Below are positions 1 through 5,935 of a stretch of 5,935 nucleotides of DNA, piece after piece. Numbering within the stretch: the first letter of the stretch is position 1; the number at the start of each line of letters is the position of its first letter. The translations under genes and the position numbers were made by a program. The notes under the pieces are model-generated. The model was given only the letters and a program-made list of their open reading frames with translations. It searched no databases and was not told the origin of the DNA. Source of the DNA: Sphingobacteriaceae bacterium (lineage in GTDB: Bacteria > Bacteroidota > Bacteroidia > Sphingobacteriales > Sphingobacteriaceae); assembly GCA_021740025.1 (NCBI GenBank), contig JAIPAN010000080.1, positions 1-5,935 of the forward strand. The letters run 5' to 3'.

Positions 1-389
1 CCTTGGTTATACCGCCAAGAACCCAAGCTAGGGTCGCCGCCACCCAATAGGATAATATCGCCGCTTAAGATTCCTTCTTTTGAAATGCTGCCCGTATAAG
101 CCAAACTGGTTTTATAAGTAAAATTTGGGCCCAACAAATACAATGCGGTAGCAGCCGTAATGGTTTTTAAGGTAGATGCCGGGGCTAGACCTTGCTGCTC
201 GTTTTTAGCAAAGAGCACTTCGCCGCTTTGGGCATCGAGCACGGTGAGCGAAATACTGGCATACTGCATTTGCTCGTCGGCAGCAAAACGAGTATAGGCT
301 TGTTCTATTTTTTTAGCCAATTCGCTTTGCGCAAGTAGTTTGTCGGCAGCCAAACAAAACAATAAAAATAAAAGCAATCCTTTTCTCAT
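1..389 (-). CDS. dacB: D-alanyl-D-alanine carboxypeptidase/endopeptidase, PBP4 (DacB) family, 5' part only
   Basis: This is the N-terminal 129 residues of a penicillin-binding protein that runs off the left edge. The family hydrolyses D-Ala-D-Ala ends and cross-links of peptidoglycan in the periplasm. Residues 1-20 form a signal peptide: a basic MRK start, the hydrophobic stretch LLLFLLFCLAA, and a likely signal peptidase I cut after LLA before Gln21. The active-site SxxK motif is visible as S72-T-L-K75 in APASTLKTITAATALYLLG, and the later GGGDPSLGS stretch (about 117-124) is typical of PBP4 rather than of PBP5-type enzymes. The SxN and KTG motifs would lie outside the window. The ATG at 389 is chosen because the signal peptide begins there. 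The gene lies downstream of asd on the same strand, but a terminator separates them, so it probably has its own promoter, which I could not identify. The family call is firm; the symbol is by family resemblance. Confidence 0.88.
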   Translation of the reverse strand, partial: MRKGLLLFLLFCLAADKLLAQSELAKKIEQAYTRFAADEQMQYASISLTVLDAQSGEVLFAKNEQQGLAPASTLKTITAATALYLLGPNFTYKTSLAYTGSISKEGILSGDIILLGGGDPSLGSWRYNQ

Positions 390-414
390 GCTTAAAAGTA
401 GAAAAATTATGGCA

Positions 415-448
415 AGAAAAAAGCCTTCCCAATAATTATCGAGAAGGC
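415..448 (-). terminator. Rho-independent terminator of asd
   Basis: Read on the minus strand, GCCTTCTC (448-441) pairs with GGGAAGGC (430-423) to form an 8-bp stem with one G-U wobble and a 10-nt AT-rich loop (440-431). It is followed at once by six T (422-417), then C and two more T. It begins 22 bp after the asd stop codon and ends before the dacB start, which is the expected place for an asd terminator. Some read-through into dacB is possible. Confidence 0.82.
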
Positions 449-470
449 ATTCTAATACGTGTACCTAAAT

Positions 471-1460
471 TTACACCAAGCCTTTAGCCACCAAATACTC
501 GGCAATTTGTACCGCATTGGTTGCCGCACCTTTGCGCAAATTATCGGCAACAATCCACAGGTTTAGGGTATTCTTTTGAGATTCATCGCGGCGTATACGG
601 CCTACAAATACCTCATCTTTTTCATGGGCATCTTTAGGCATGGGGTATTTTAAATTTGATGGATCATCTACCACTACAATGCCTTCTTCTTGCGCTAAGA
701 GTTGGCGTACTTCGGCTACATCAAAATCTTTTTCAAACTCAATATTTACCGATTCGGAGTGGCCACCCATTACCGGAATACGTACTGTGGTAGCAGTTAC
801 TTGAATGCTGTCGTCGCCCATAATTTTTTTTGTCTCCACAATCATTTTCATTTCCTCTTTGGTGTAACCATTTTCTAGAAATACATCAATGTGGGGAATT
901 ACATTTAAATCGATGGTATGCGGATAAGCCATTTCGCCCGCTATACCTTTACGCTCATTCATCAATTGCTCCACGGCTTTTACACCCGTGCCGGTTACCG
1001 ATTGGTAGGTAGAAACCACCGCCCGTTTAATGCCGTATTTTTTATGCAAAGGTTCTAAAACAACCACCATTTGAATGGTAGAGCAGTTCGGGTTGGCAAT
1101 AATTTTATCTTGTTTGGTTAATACATGTGCATTGACTTCTGGCACGACCAATTTTTTATCCGGATCCATGCGCCAAGCAGATGAATTATCTATAACAACC
1201 GTTCCTAATGCGGCAAAACGAGGGGCTTCGGTTAAGGAAGTGCCGCCGCCCGCAGAAAATAAGGCGATATCTGGTTTAGCTGCAATGGCTTCATCAATGG
1301 TGAGTATCTTTAGGTCTTTACCCTTAAAACGAATGGTTTTACCGGCACTCTTGGCAGAGGCAACAGGTAGTAATTCTGTTAATGGGAAATGACGTTCCTC
1401 CAATACTTTCAACATGACGGTGCCTACCAAACCGGTAGCACCTACTACGGCAACTTTCAT
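471..1460 (-). CDS. asd: Aspartate-semialdehyde dehydrogenase
   Basis: Cytoplasmic enzyme that reduces L-aspartyl-4-phosphate with NADPH to L-aspartate 4-semialdehyde, the branch-point precursor of threonine, methionine, lysine and diaminopimelate. The 329-residue length is normal. The N-terminal Rossmann domain has the nucleotide loop G7-A-T-G-L-V-G13. The catalytic cysteine is Cys126 in NPNCSTIQ, followed by the substrate-binding YQSVTGTG loop (152-159). Arg227 in TTVRIPV and His234 in GGHSESVN are the expected substrate-binding and acid/base residues. The C-terminal DNLRKGAATNAVQIAE (307-322) closes the NADP domain. All key residues are present, so the enzyme should be active. The ATG at 1460 begins directly with the Rossmann strand MKVAVVGATG, and the leader has no Shine-Dalgarno. 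It is transcribed divergently from the neighbouring surface-protein gene and ends at a good intrinsic terminator. No attenuator or riboswitch is visible in the 58-bp leader side. Confidence 0.97.
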   Translation of the reverse strand: MKVAVVGATGLVGTVMLKVLEERHFPLTELLPVASAKSAGKTIRFKGKDLKILTIDEAIAAKPDIALFSAGGGTSLTEAPRFAALGTVVIDNSSAWRMDPDKKLVVPEVNAHVLTKQDKIIANPNCSTIQMVVVLEPLHKKYGIKRAVVSTYQSVTGTGVKAVEQLMNERKGIAGEMAYPHTIDLNVIPHIDVFLENGYTKEEMKMIVETKKIMGDDSIQVTATTVRIPVMGGHSESVNIEFEKDFDVAEVRQLLAQEEGIVVVDDPSNLKYPMPKDAHEKDEVFVGRIRRDESQKNTLNLWIVADNLRKGAATNAVQIAEYLVAKGLV

Positions 1461-1518
1461 TTAATTTTAAGTTAAATTATTTAATTATTTGTAAATTGAT
1501 GCGTTAATACTTACAAAT
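1461..1518. promoter_or_regulatory. AT-rich divergent intergenic region carrying the asd and surface-protein promoters
   Basis: These 58 bp separate the two divergent start codons (asd ATG at 1460, surface protein ATG at 1519). At least the 5' signals of both genes should be here. The region is about 84 percent A+T. No perfect TAnnTTTG box exists on either strand. Partial matches are TAATTTAA on the minus strand (about 1479-1472) and TTTG at 1488-1491 on the plus strand. The space is too short for two independent non-overlapping promoters with long leaders, so the promoters probably overlap or the leaders are very short. The location is inferred from gene layout, not from a clear box. Confidence 0.45.
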
Positions 1519-4146
1519 ATGAAAAATAGTTTAGTCTTTTTAGCACTGCTGTGCATCAATTCTGCTTTTGGGCAAGTAAATGAGCAATTTAATGACGGTG
1601 ATTTTACGGCAGCTCCGATTTGGACTGGTAGCAATGCTGGAGCAGATTTTATCATTACAGACCTGCCTACAGTAAATCACCTGCGCTCGAATTCGGTAAC
1701 GCCAAATAGTAATTTTTATTTAAGCACCACAAATGCCTTGGCCAGCGATTGTACCTGGGAATTTTGGTGCAATTTAGAATTTAATACTTCTGGGGCAAAT
1801 TATGTAGATGTATACCTGATATCGGACCAGCAAAATTTACAAAGTGCTACTATAAACGGCTATTTTGTTCGCATTGGTCATACGGCTGATGAAGTGGCGC
1901 TTTATAAACGAACGGGTGCAATAAATACAAGTGTAAAAATTATCGATGGGATAGATGGTATTTTAAATACCTCCAATAATACCGTAAAAATTAAAGTAAG
2001 TAGAACGGCAGCAGGGCTATTTACCCTAGAACGTGACCTAACAGGTATTGGCTTTGATTACTTTCCCGAAGGATCGGTTGTGGACAACAGCATAGTAAGT
2101 ACCGCTTATTTTGGCATTTATGTGCAACAATCAACGGTATCTTTTGTTCAAAAACACTTTTTCGACGATATTAGTATTGCGCCGCTTATTGCAGATACCA
2201 CCCCGCCAAACATTCTTTCTGCTGCGCCACTAGATTCGAATACCATAGCCATTGCGTATAACGAACCAATGGATAGCCTAAAGGCTAAAAACACAGCAAA
2301 CTACACCCTCGATAATGGTCTTGGGAACCCTCTTTCCATTAAAAAACTAGCTAACAGTGCACTCTATGAATTAAAATTTGTCGCTAATTTACAAACAGCC
2401 ACCTATTCGCTCAGCATGGCGAACGTAAGCGATAAGGCAGGCAATGTGGTGAGTAATTCACCCTTTAGTTTTTCCTATGTAAAACCTTATGTGGCACAAG
2501 CCAAAGACATCCTCATAAACGAAATTTTTGCCGATCCATCGCCACAAATTGATTTACCAAGTGTAGAATATATTGAGCTTTGGAACACCACCGATTTTCC
2601 CATTTCGGTACAAAATTGGACCTATAGCGATGGCACCAGCACCGCCACTATTGGCAATGTAAGTGTAGACCCGCATGAATTTGTGCTTGTTTGTGCCTTA
2701 ACCGATGTGCCTAATTTTACCCTTTATGGTAAAGTTATTGGCTTAAGCACTTGGCCAAGTTTAAACAATGCAGGCGATATGCTGGTGCTGAAGAATGATA
2801 AGGGGGCAGTAATGGACCAAGTAAATTATGCCGATACCTGGTATAAAGACGCTACTAAAAAACTGGGCGGCTATAGCTTAGAACTCATCAACCCACAAGC
2901 AATTTGTACCGGCATTCAGAATTGGGGAGCCAGCATGGATATCAGCGGCGGTACGCCGGGGAAAATCAATAGCATTTACCAAGCGGGCATCAATCCGGAG
3001 CCCTTAAAATTACTCTCGGTAAACGTCTTGGATAGCGTAACCCTAAGCCTTCAATTTAACCAATTTATAGATAGCACCTCGGCGGTGCTTGCTAGCCATT
3101 ATAATTTAAATAACGGTGTAGGCCAGCCCATCTCGGGAGTGGCAGTGGCGCCCAATTTTACCGAGGTGCAACTAAAGTTTGCAGCCCCTCTTAGCCGAGG
3201 GCTTACCTACACCCTCAGTAGCAACCAAGTAAGCGATTGTAGTGGGGTACTTATTCAGGTGCCCAATAATAGTAGTGACTTTTTCTTGCCCAAAAAGATT
3301 TTGGTGGGCGATTTATTAATATCCGAAATCTTATTTAATCCCAAAGGCGGTGGGGTTGATTTTGTAGAAATTTATAATACTACCGATCACCCGCTCGATT
3401 TAAAAGACCTCGGTATTGCCAGCGCCGACGATCAAGATAAACTTAGTAGCCTGAAAGCAGTCAGTGGAGTAAACAATCTCATTCCGGCAAAATCTTACCG
3501 GGTATTCGCTACAGATACCGACAATATTTTAGCCAATTACACGGTAAACCAGTCCAATACCTTGGTAAAAGTTGCCTCCTTGCCTTCGTTTAACGACGAT
3601 GCTGGTGTGGTTATTCTTGTTTGCGATTCCATGCGTATTGATCAGTTTAATTATTCCGACAAGATGCATTTTGCGCTCCTAGCAAATACCGAAGGGGTTT
3701 CCCTAGAACGAAGCTTATTCAGCCTAGCAGCCAATACTCCTGGCAACTTCCGCTCGGCAGCAGCGGCAGTGGGTTTTGCTACACCAGGTTATCAAAATTC
3801 ACAATTTTTAGAAGGAGTAATGGGCACGAATGATATTAACTTAAGTTCTGTAACCGTATCCCCAGATAACGATGGCTTTGAGGATGCCCTCACCTTGCTA
3901 TACCATTGGCAAACGCCCGGAGGAGTTGCCAATGTGCGCATTTTTACCGAAAAAGGTCAATTGGTGCGCAATCTGATCAAAAACCAAACCATGGGTACCG
4001 AGGGGGCATGGGTATGGGATGGCCTCAATGAACAATCAGAACGAGTACCCATTGGTATTTACATTCTTAAAATTGAAGTATTTAATCTGAATGGGAATGT
4101 AAAGCAGTATACCAAAACATGTGTTGTGGCTACCAAGTTGAATTAA
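1519..4146 (+). CDS. Exported modular surface protein with Ig-like and lamin-tail domains
   Basis: An 875-residue secreted protein of a type common in Bacteroidota, with no established biochemical role. Residues 1-19 are a signal peptide (hydrophobic LVFLALLCINSAFG, likely cut before Gln19). Residues about 22-221 form a beta-rich concanavalin-like domain (CTWEFWCNLEF, NYVDVYLISDQ, GYFVRIG, FFDDISI). Residues about 225-322 are an Ig-like domain opening with DTTPPNILSA. Residues about 328-485 are a lamin-tail domain (ILINEIFADPSP, EYIELWNTT, SLNNAGD, YSLELINPQ, GGTPGKINS). A second Ig-like domain (about 492-593) and a more diverged lamin-tail domain (about 596-760; DLLISEILFNP, DFVEIYNTT) follow. 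Residues about 771-875 resemble a FlgD-like or type IX secretion C-terminal domain (SPDNDGFEDAL, WVWDGLNEQS, IGIYILKIEVF). I infer export and surface attachment or release through type IX secretion. No catalytic motif is seen; an adhesive or structural role is a guess. Confidence 0.9.
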   Translation: MKNSLVFLALLCINSAFGQVNEQFNDGDFTAAPIWTGSNAGADFIITDLPTVNHLRSNSVTPNSNFYLSTTNALASDCTWEFWCNLEFNTSGANYVDVYLISDQQNLQSATINGYFVRIGHTADEVALYKRTGAINTSVKIIDGIDGILNTSNNTVKIKVSRTAAGLFTLERDLTGIGFDYFPEGSVVDNSIVSTAYFGIYVQQSTVSFVQKHFFDDISIAPLIADTTPPNILSAAPLDSNTIAIAYNEPMDSLKAKNTANYTLDNGLGNPLSIKKLANSALYELKFVANLQTATYSLSMANVSDKAGNVVSNSPFSFSYVKPYVAQAKDILINEIFADPSPQIDLPSVEYIELWNTTDFPISVQNWTYSDGTSTATIGNVSVDPHEFVLVCALTDVPNFTLYGKVIGLSTWPSLNNAGDMLVLKNDKGAVMDQVNYADTWYKDATKKLGGYSLELINPQAICTGIQNWGASMDISGGTPGKINSIYQAGINPEPLKLLSVNVLDSVTLSLQFNQFIDSTSAVLASHYNLNNGVGQPISGVAVAPNFTEVQLKFAAPLSRGLTYTLSSNQVSDCSGVLIQVPNNSSDFFLPKKILVGDLLISEILFNPKGGGVDFVEIYNTTDHPLDLKDLGIASADDQDKLSSLKAVSGVNNLIPAKSYRVFATDTDNILANYTVNQSNTLVKVASLPSFNDDAGVVILVCDSMRIDQFNYSDKMHFALLANTEGVSLERSLFSLAANTPGNFRSAAAAVGFATPGYQNSQFLEGVMGTNDINLSSVTVSPDNDGFEDALTLLYHWQTPGGVANVRIFTEKGQLVRNLIKNQTMGTEGAWVWDGLNEQSERVPIGIYILKIEVFNLNGNVKQYTKTCVVATKLN
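2191..3798 (+). repeat. Tandem duplicated Ig-like plus lamin-tail module within the surface protein
   Basis: Two diverged copies lie in the same order: residues about 225-485 (2191-2973) and about 492-760 (2992-3798). Matching landmarks are NYTLDNGLGNPLS versus HYNLNNGVGQPIS; ILINEIFADP versus LLISEILFNP; EYIELWNTTDFPI versus DFVEIYNTTDHPL; NNAGDMLVLKN versus NDDAGVVILVC; VMDQVNYAD versus RIDQFNYSD; and TPGKINS versus TPGYQNS. The similarity is at protein level only, so the duplication is old. The second copy lacks the NWTYSDG segment and the C-terminal NWGASMDISGG segment of the first. Confidence 0.65.
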
Positions 4147-4154
4147 CGTGTTTC

Positions 4155-4187
4155 TTGCACCTTGCTGGTAGGTTTTTTTTACCTTTG
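4155..4187 (+). promoter_or_regulatory. Bacteroidota-type promoter of the tdh-yebC operon
   Basis: TACCTTTG at 4180-4187 is an exact match to the Bacteroidota -7 consensus TAnnTTTG. Candidate -33 TTG elements are at 4155-4157 (22 bp upstream) and 4162-4164 (15 bp upstream); neither spacing is ideal. Transcription would start near 4191-4195, leaving a leader of only about 12-16 nt before the ATG at 4207. The box lies in the 60-bp gap between the surface-protein stop and tdh, which supports it as real. The weak point is the upstream element. Confidence 0.6.
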
Positions 4188-4206
4188 CCTCAAACCGAAG
4201 AAAAAC

Positions 4207-5142
4207 ATGCGTGAAACAATTTTGGTTATTGGCTCTAACGGGCAAATTGGAACGGAACTAGTAGAGGCCCTACGCCAAATACATGGCAACGAGCAGGTAA
4301 TTGCCTGCGACATTCTGGAGCCTCAAACTTTTACCGGTCCTTTTGAACAAGTAAATGTATTAGACCAAGAGAACCTACGCAGCCTTTTCGGGAAATATCA
4401 ACCCACCCAAGTATATCTCTTAGCAGCCATGCTCTCGGCCGTGGGCGAACAAAAGCCTAAACTAGCTTGGGAGTTAAACATGGATGGATTACTCCATGTG
4501 CTCGATTTATCGGTAGAATTTAAGGTTAAAAAAGTGTTTTGGCCAAGTTCAATTGCCGTTTTTGGACCACATTCGCCGCAAGAACATACGCCCCAGTATT
4601 GCGTAATGGACCCGAACACGGTTTACGGATTTAGCAAACTAGCTGGCGAACGCTGGTGCGAATATTATTTTACTAAATATGGATTGGATGTACGGAGCAT
4701 TCGTTACCCGGGATTAATTGGCTGGAAAGCAGCTCCAGGCGGTGGCACCACCGATTATGCCGTCCACATTTTTCACGAGGCTTTAAAAAATGGGCATTAC
4801 GAATGCTTTTTATCTGCAAACACCGCACTCCCCATGCTGTATATGGAAGATGCCATTCGTGCAACCATTCAATTAATGGATGCTCCGGCAGAAAAATTAC
4901 GCATACGATCGAGCTATAATTTAGGTGGCATTAGTTTTACGCCCGAACAATTGGCTACAGAAATACGCAAACAAGTTCCTAATTTTACACTCTCCTACAC
5001 CGAGAACGATCCACGCCAAGCTATTGCGAATAGTTGGCCGAAATCAATAAACGATAGTTTTGCTAAAGAAGATTGGGGCTGGGAACTCTCCTTCGATTTG
5101 GCAGCCATCAGCATAGATATGATTAAAAATTTAAGTAAGTAA
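4207..5142 (+). CDS. tdh: L-threonine 3-dehydrogenase, short-chain (epimerase-like) family
   Basis: A 311-residue NAD-dependent enzyme of the extended short-chain dehydrogenase/UDP-galactose-epimerase fold. The predicted reaction is L-threonine + NAD+ to 2-amino-3-oxobutanoate + NADH, the first step to glycine and acetyl-CoA (with Kbl, not in this window). Seen: the nucleotide loop G9-S-N-G-Q-I-G15, Asp35 at the end of strand 2 (expected NAD preference), catalytic Ser114/Ser115 in WPSSIAVFG, and Y140-G-F-S-K144. The stretches GGTTDYAVHIF (179-189), LPMLYMEDAIRATIQLM (208-224), SSYNLGGISFTPEQ (235-248) and RQAIANSWPKSINDS (270-284) are characteristic of this threonine dehydrogenase group and separate it from sugar epimerases. 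An upstream in-frame ATG at 4162 would add 15 residues before the Rossmann strand, but it lies upstream of the predicted transcription start, so 4207 is preferred. A weak GAAG lies 8 bases upstream. A generic epimerase is the alternative. Confidence 0.92.
   Translation: MRETILVIGSNGQIGTELVEALRQIHGNEQVIACDILEPQTFTGPFEQVNVLDQENLRSLFGKYQPTQVYLLAAMLSAVGEQKPKLAWELNMDGLLHVLDLSVEFKVKKVFWPSSIAVFGPHSPQEHTPQYCVMDPNTVYGFSKLAGERWCEYYFTKYGLDVRSIRYPGLIGWKAAPGGGTTDYAVHIFHEALKNGHYECFLSANTALPMLYMEDAIRATIQLMDAPAEKLRIRSSYNLGGISFTPEQLATEIRKQVPNFTLSYTENDPRQAIANSWPKSINDSFAKEDWGWELSFDLAAISIDMIKNLSK
5055..5062 (+). promoter_or_regulatory. Possible internal promoter for yebC inside tdh
   Basis: TAGTTTTG matches TAnnTTTG exactly, with TTG at 5034-5036 placed 18 bp upstream, about 87 bp before the yebC start. 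The pair of boxes is better spaced than in the tdh promoter. However, a six-fixed-base motif is expected several times by chance in a window this size, and this one lies within conserved coding sequence (the NDSFA segment of Tdh). Confidence 0.25.
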
Positions 5143-5148
5143 TAGTCC

Positions 5149-5871
5149 ATGGGAAGAGCATTCGAATTTAGAAAAGAGCGAAAATTTAAACGTTGGGCCA
5201 AAATGGCCGTTCAATTTACCCGTTTGGGTAAAGAGATTGTTATGGCTGTAAAAGCTGGTGGAGCCAACCCCGATGCCAACTCACGTTTGCGCACGGCCAT
5301 GCAAAATGCCAAAGCGGTAAACATGCCTAAAGACCGTGTGGAAGCGGCCATTAAACGTGCCAGCAATAAAGACGAAAGTAATTACGAGGAGTTAGTTTAC
5401 GAAGGATATGCCGCACACGGAGTTGCCATTTTAGTAGAAACCGCTACTGATAATACCAACCGTACCGTAGCTAACGTGCGCAGTTATTTTAATAAATGTG
5501 ATGGCACGCTAGGCAAAACAGGTTCTTTAGATTTCATTTTCACCCGTCAATCGGTATTTCGTTTTGAGCCCGGAGAAGTAGATTTAGAAGAATTAGAATT
5601 TGATTTAATTGATGCTGGACTAGAAGAAATTTATCTAGAGGAAGGCGAAGAAGGAAAAGATGTAGCCGTAATTCATACCGCATTTGAAGATTTTGGCAAA
5701 ATGCAAAAAGCCTTAGAGGAAAAAGGCATTGAAGTAATTAGTGCTAAATTGGAACGGGTGGCTCAATCTACCGCAGAAGTAAACGAAGAACAGGCCGCCG
5801 ATGTACTGAAACTAGTTGACAAACTAGAGGAAGACGACGACGTACAGGCTGTGTACCACAACATGGGCTAA
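5149..5871 (+). CDS. yebC: YebC/PmpR family gene-expression factor
   Basis: A complete 240-residue cytoplasmic protein of the YebC/TACO1 family, of normal length. The family was long annotated as transcriptional regulators; more recent work ties YebC/TACO1 to relief of ribosome stalling, notably at proline-rich sequences. Which role applies here is not visible. The N-terminus (MGRAFEFRKERKFKRWAKMA) is the Bacteroidota version of the usual MAGHSKWANIKHRK start. Core motifs are present: GGANPDANSRLRTAMQNAKA (37-56), NMPKDRVEAAIKRA (58-71), YEGYAAHGVAILVE (84-97), TDNTNRTVANVRSYFNK (100-116), GTLGKTGSLDFIF (119-131), and the acidic tail LEEDDDVQAVYHNMG (226-240). The ATG lies 6 bp after the tdh stop, with no Shine-Dalgarno and no room for a separate promoter in the gap, so it is probably co-transcribed with tdh, perhaps with translational coupling. 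Confidence 0.95.
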   Translation: MGRAFEFRKERKFKRWAKMAVQFTRLGKEIVMAVKAGGANPDANSRLRTAMQNAKAVNMPKDRVEAAIKRASNKDESNYEELVYEGYAAHGVAILVETATDNTNRTVANVRSYFNKCDGTLGKTGSLDFIFTRQSVFRFEPGEVDLEELEFDLIDAGLEEIYLEEGEEGKDVAVIHTAFEDFGKMQKALEEKGIEVISAKLERVAQSTAEVNEEQAADVLKLVDKLEEDDDVQAVYHNMG

Positions 5872-5874
5872 GCC

Positions 5875-5934
5875 CTATTTAAAATTCTTTATAAAATCTG
5901 TTAGAGCGTTTAAAAAGCCGGGGGCTAGTGGGCC
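5875..5934 (-). CDS. Possible 3' end of a convergent hypothetical gene
   Basis: On the minus strand, a frame open from the window edge reads GPLAPGFLNALTDFIKNFK and ends with TAG at 5877-5875, 3 bp from the yebC stop. The composition (small and hydrophobic residues, amphipathic lysine-containing tail) looks like a plausible protein C-terminus. Only 19 codons are visible and another minus-strand frame is also open for 18 codons, ending with TAA at 5881, so this is a guess. No plus-strand start codon with an open frame follows yebC, which is consistent with a convergent neighbour. No function can be assigned. Confidence 0.25.
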   Translation of the reverse strand, partial: GPLAPGFLNALTDFIKNFK

Positions 5935-5935
5935 A

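Noticed and set aside
647..656. TAAATTTG on the plus strand inside asd, a match to the -7 promoter consensus
   Set aside because: It is antisense within conserved coding sequence, has no gene downstream on that strand, and such matches are expected by chance.
830..1392. Two plus-strand open frames of 60 and 105 codons (830-1012 and 1075-1392)
   Set aside because: Both lie wholly antisense to the well-conserved asd gene, and their translations look like no protein family. They are frame shadows.
4159..4180. ACCT/AGGT inverted repeat followed by eight T as a terminator for the surface-protein gene
   Set aside because: The stem is only 4 bp with a 7-nt loop and is too weak alone. The T-run also overlaps the tdh promoter. 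It remains possible but is not supported enough to list.
4162..4206. N-terminal extension of tdh starting at 4162, with a hydrophobic VGFFYLCL stretch
   Set aside because: It overlaps the predicted promoter, is not part of the dehydrogenase fold, and is too short for a convincing membrane segment or signal peptide.
4036..5201. Minus-strand open frames at 4036-4245, 4398-4619, 4673-4864 and 4995-5201
   Set aside because: They overlap confidently assigned plus-strand genes (the surface-protein end, tdh, and the start of yebC) and show no recognisable domain or codon bias.
5913..5926. AGCC-CCC-GGCT followed by TTTT read on the minus strand, resembling a small terminator
   Set aside because: The stem is 4 bp with a 3-nt loop and a short T-run, and lies close to the window edge where the upstream gene is unknown.
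1..5935. CRISPR arrays, tRNA or rRNA genes, insertion sequences, toxin-antitoxin or defence genes
   Set aside because: No spaced direct repeats, cloverleaf sequences, transposase motifs or terminal inverted repeats were seen, and coding sequences fill nearly the whole window with housekeeping-type genes.

Overview
The window looks like ordinary chromosomal DNA from a member of the Bacteroidota. The evidence is a secreted Ig-like/lamin-tail surface protein with a FlgD-like C-terminal domain, a YebC protein with the 'MGRAFEFRKERKFKRW' N-terminus typical of that phylum, a short-chain-type L-threonine dehydrogenase, AT-rich leaders with almost no Shine-Dalgarno sequence, and a TAnnTTTG promoter box. 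The exact genus cannot be told from the sequence.

Layout, left to right. The 5' part of a PBP4-type D-Ala-D-Ala carboxypeptidase gene (minus strand) runs off the left edge. Upstream of it, also on the minus strand, is a complete asd gene (aspartate-semialdehyde dehydrogenase) followed by a convincing intrinsic terminator that separates the two. A 58-bp AT-rich divergent spacer follows. A long plus-strand gene then encodes an 875-residue exported modular protein: a conserved N-terminal beta-rich domain, two tandem Ig-like plus lamin-tail modules, and a FlgD-like C-terminal domain. Next comes a probable two-gene plus-strand operon, tdh (L-threonine 3-dehydrogenase) and yebC, separated by 6 bp and preceded by a good Bacteroidota-type promoter. 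At the right edge there is a weak hint of the 3' end of a convergent minus-strand gene.

How the genes relate. Asd makes aspartate semialdehyde for threonine, methionine, lysine and diaminopimelate, and Tdh starts threonine breakdown toward glycine and acetyl-CoA. The DacB-like protein trims the peptidoglycan that diaminopimelate goes into. These links are metabolic, and nothing shows a dedicated cluster. YebC is a conserved gene-expression factor. I see no mobile element, CRISPR array, RNA gene or clear undescribed system. The points most worth a second look are the modular surface protein, the tdh start and promoter, and the tdh-yebC pairing.
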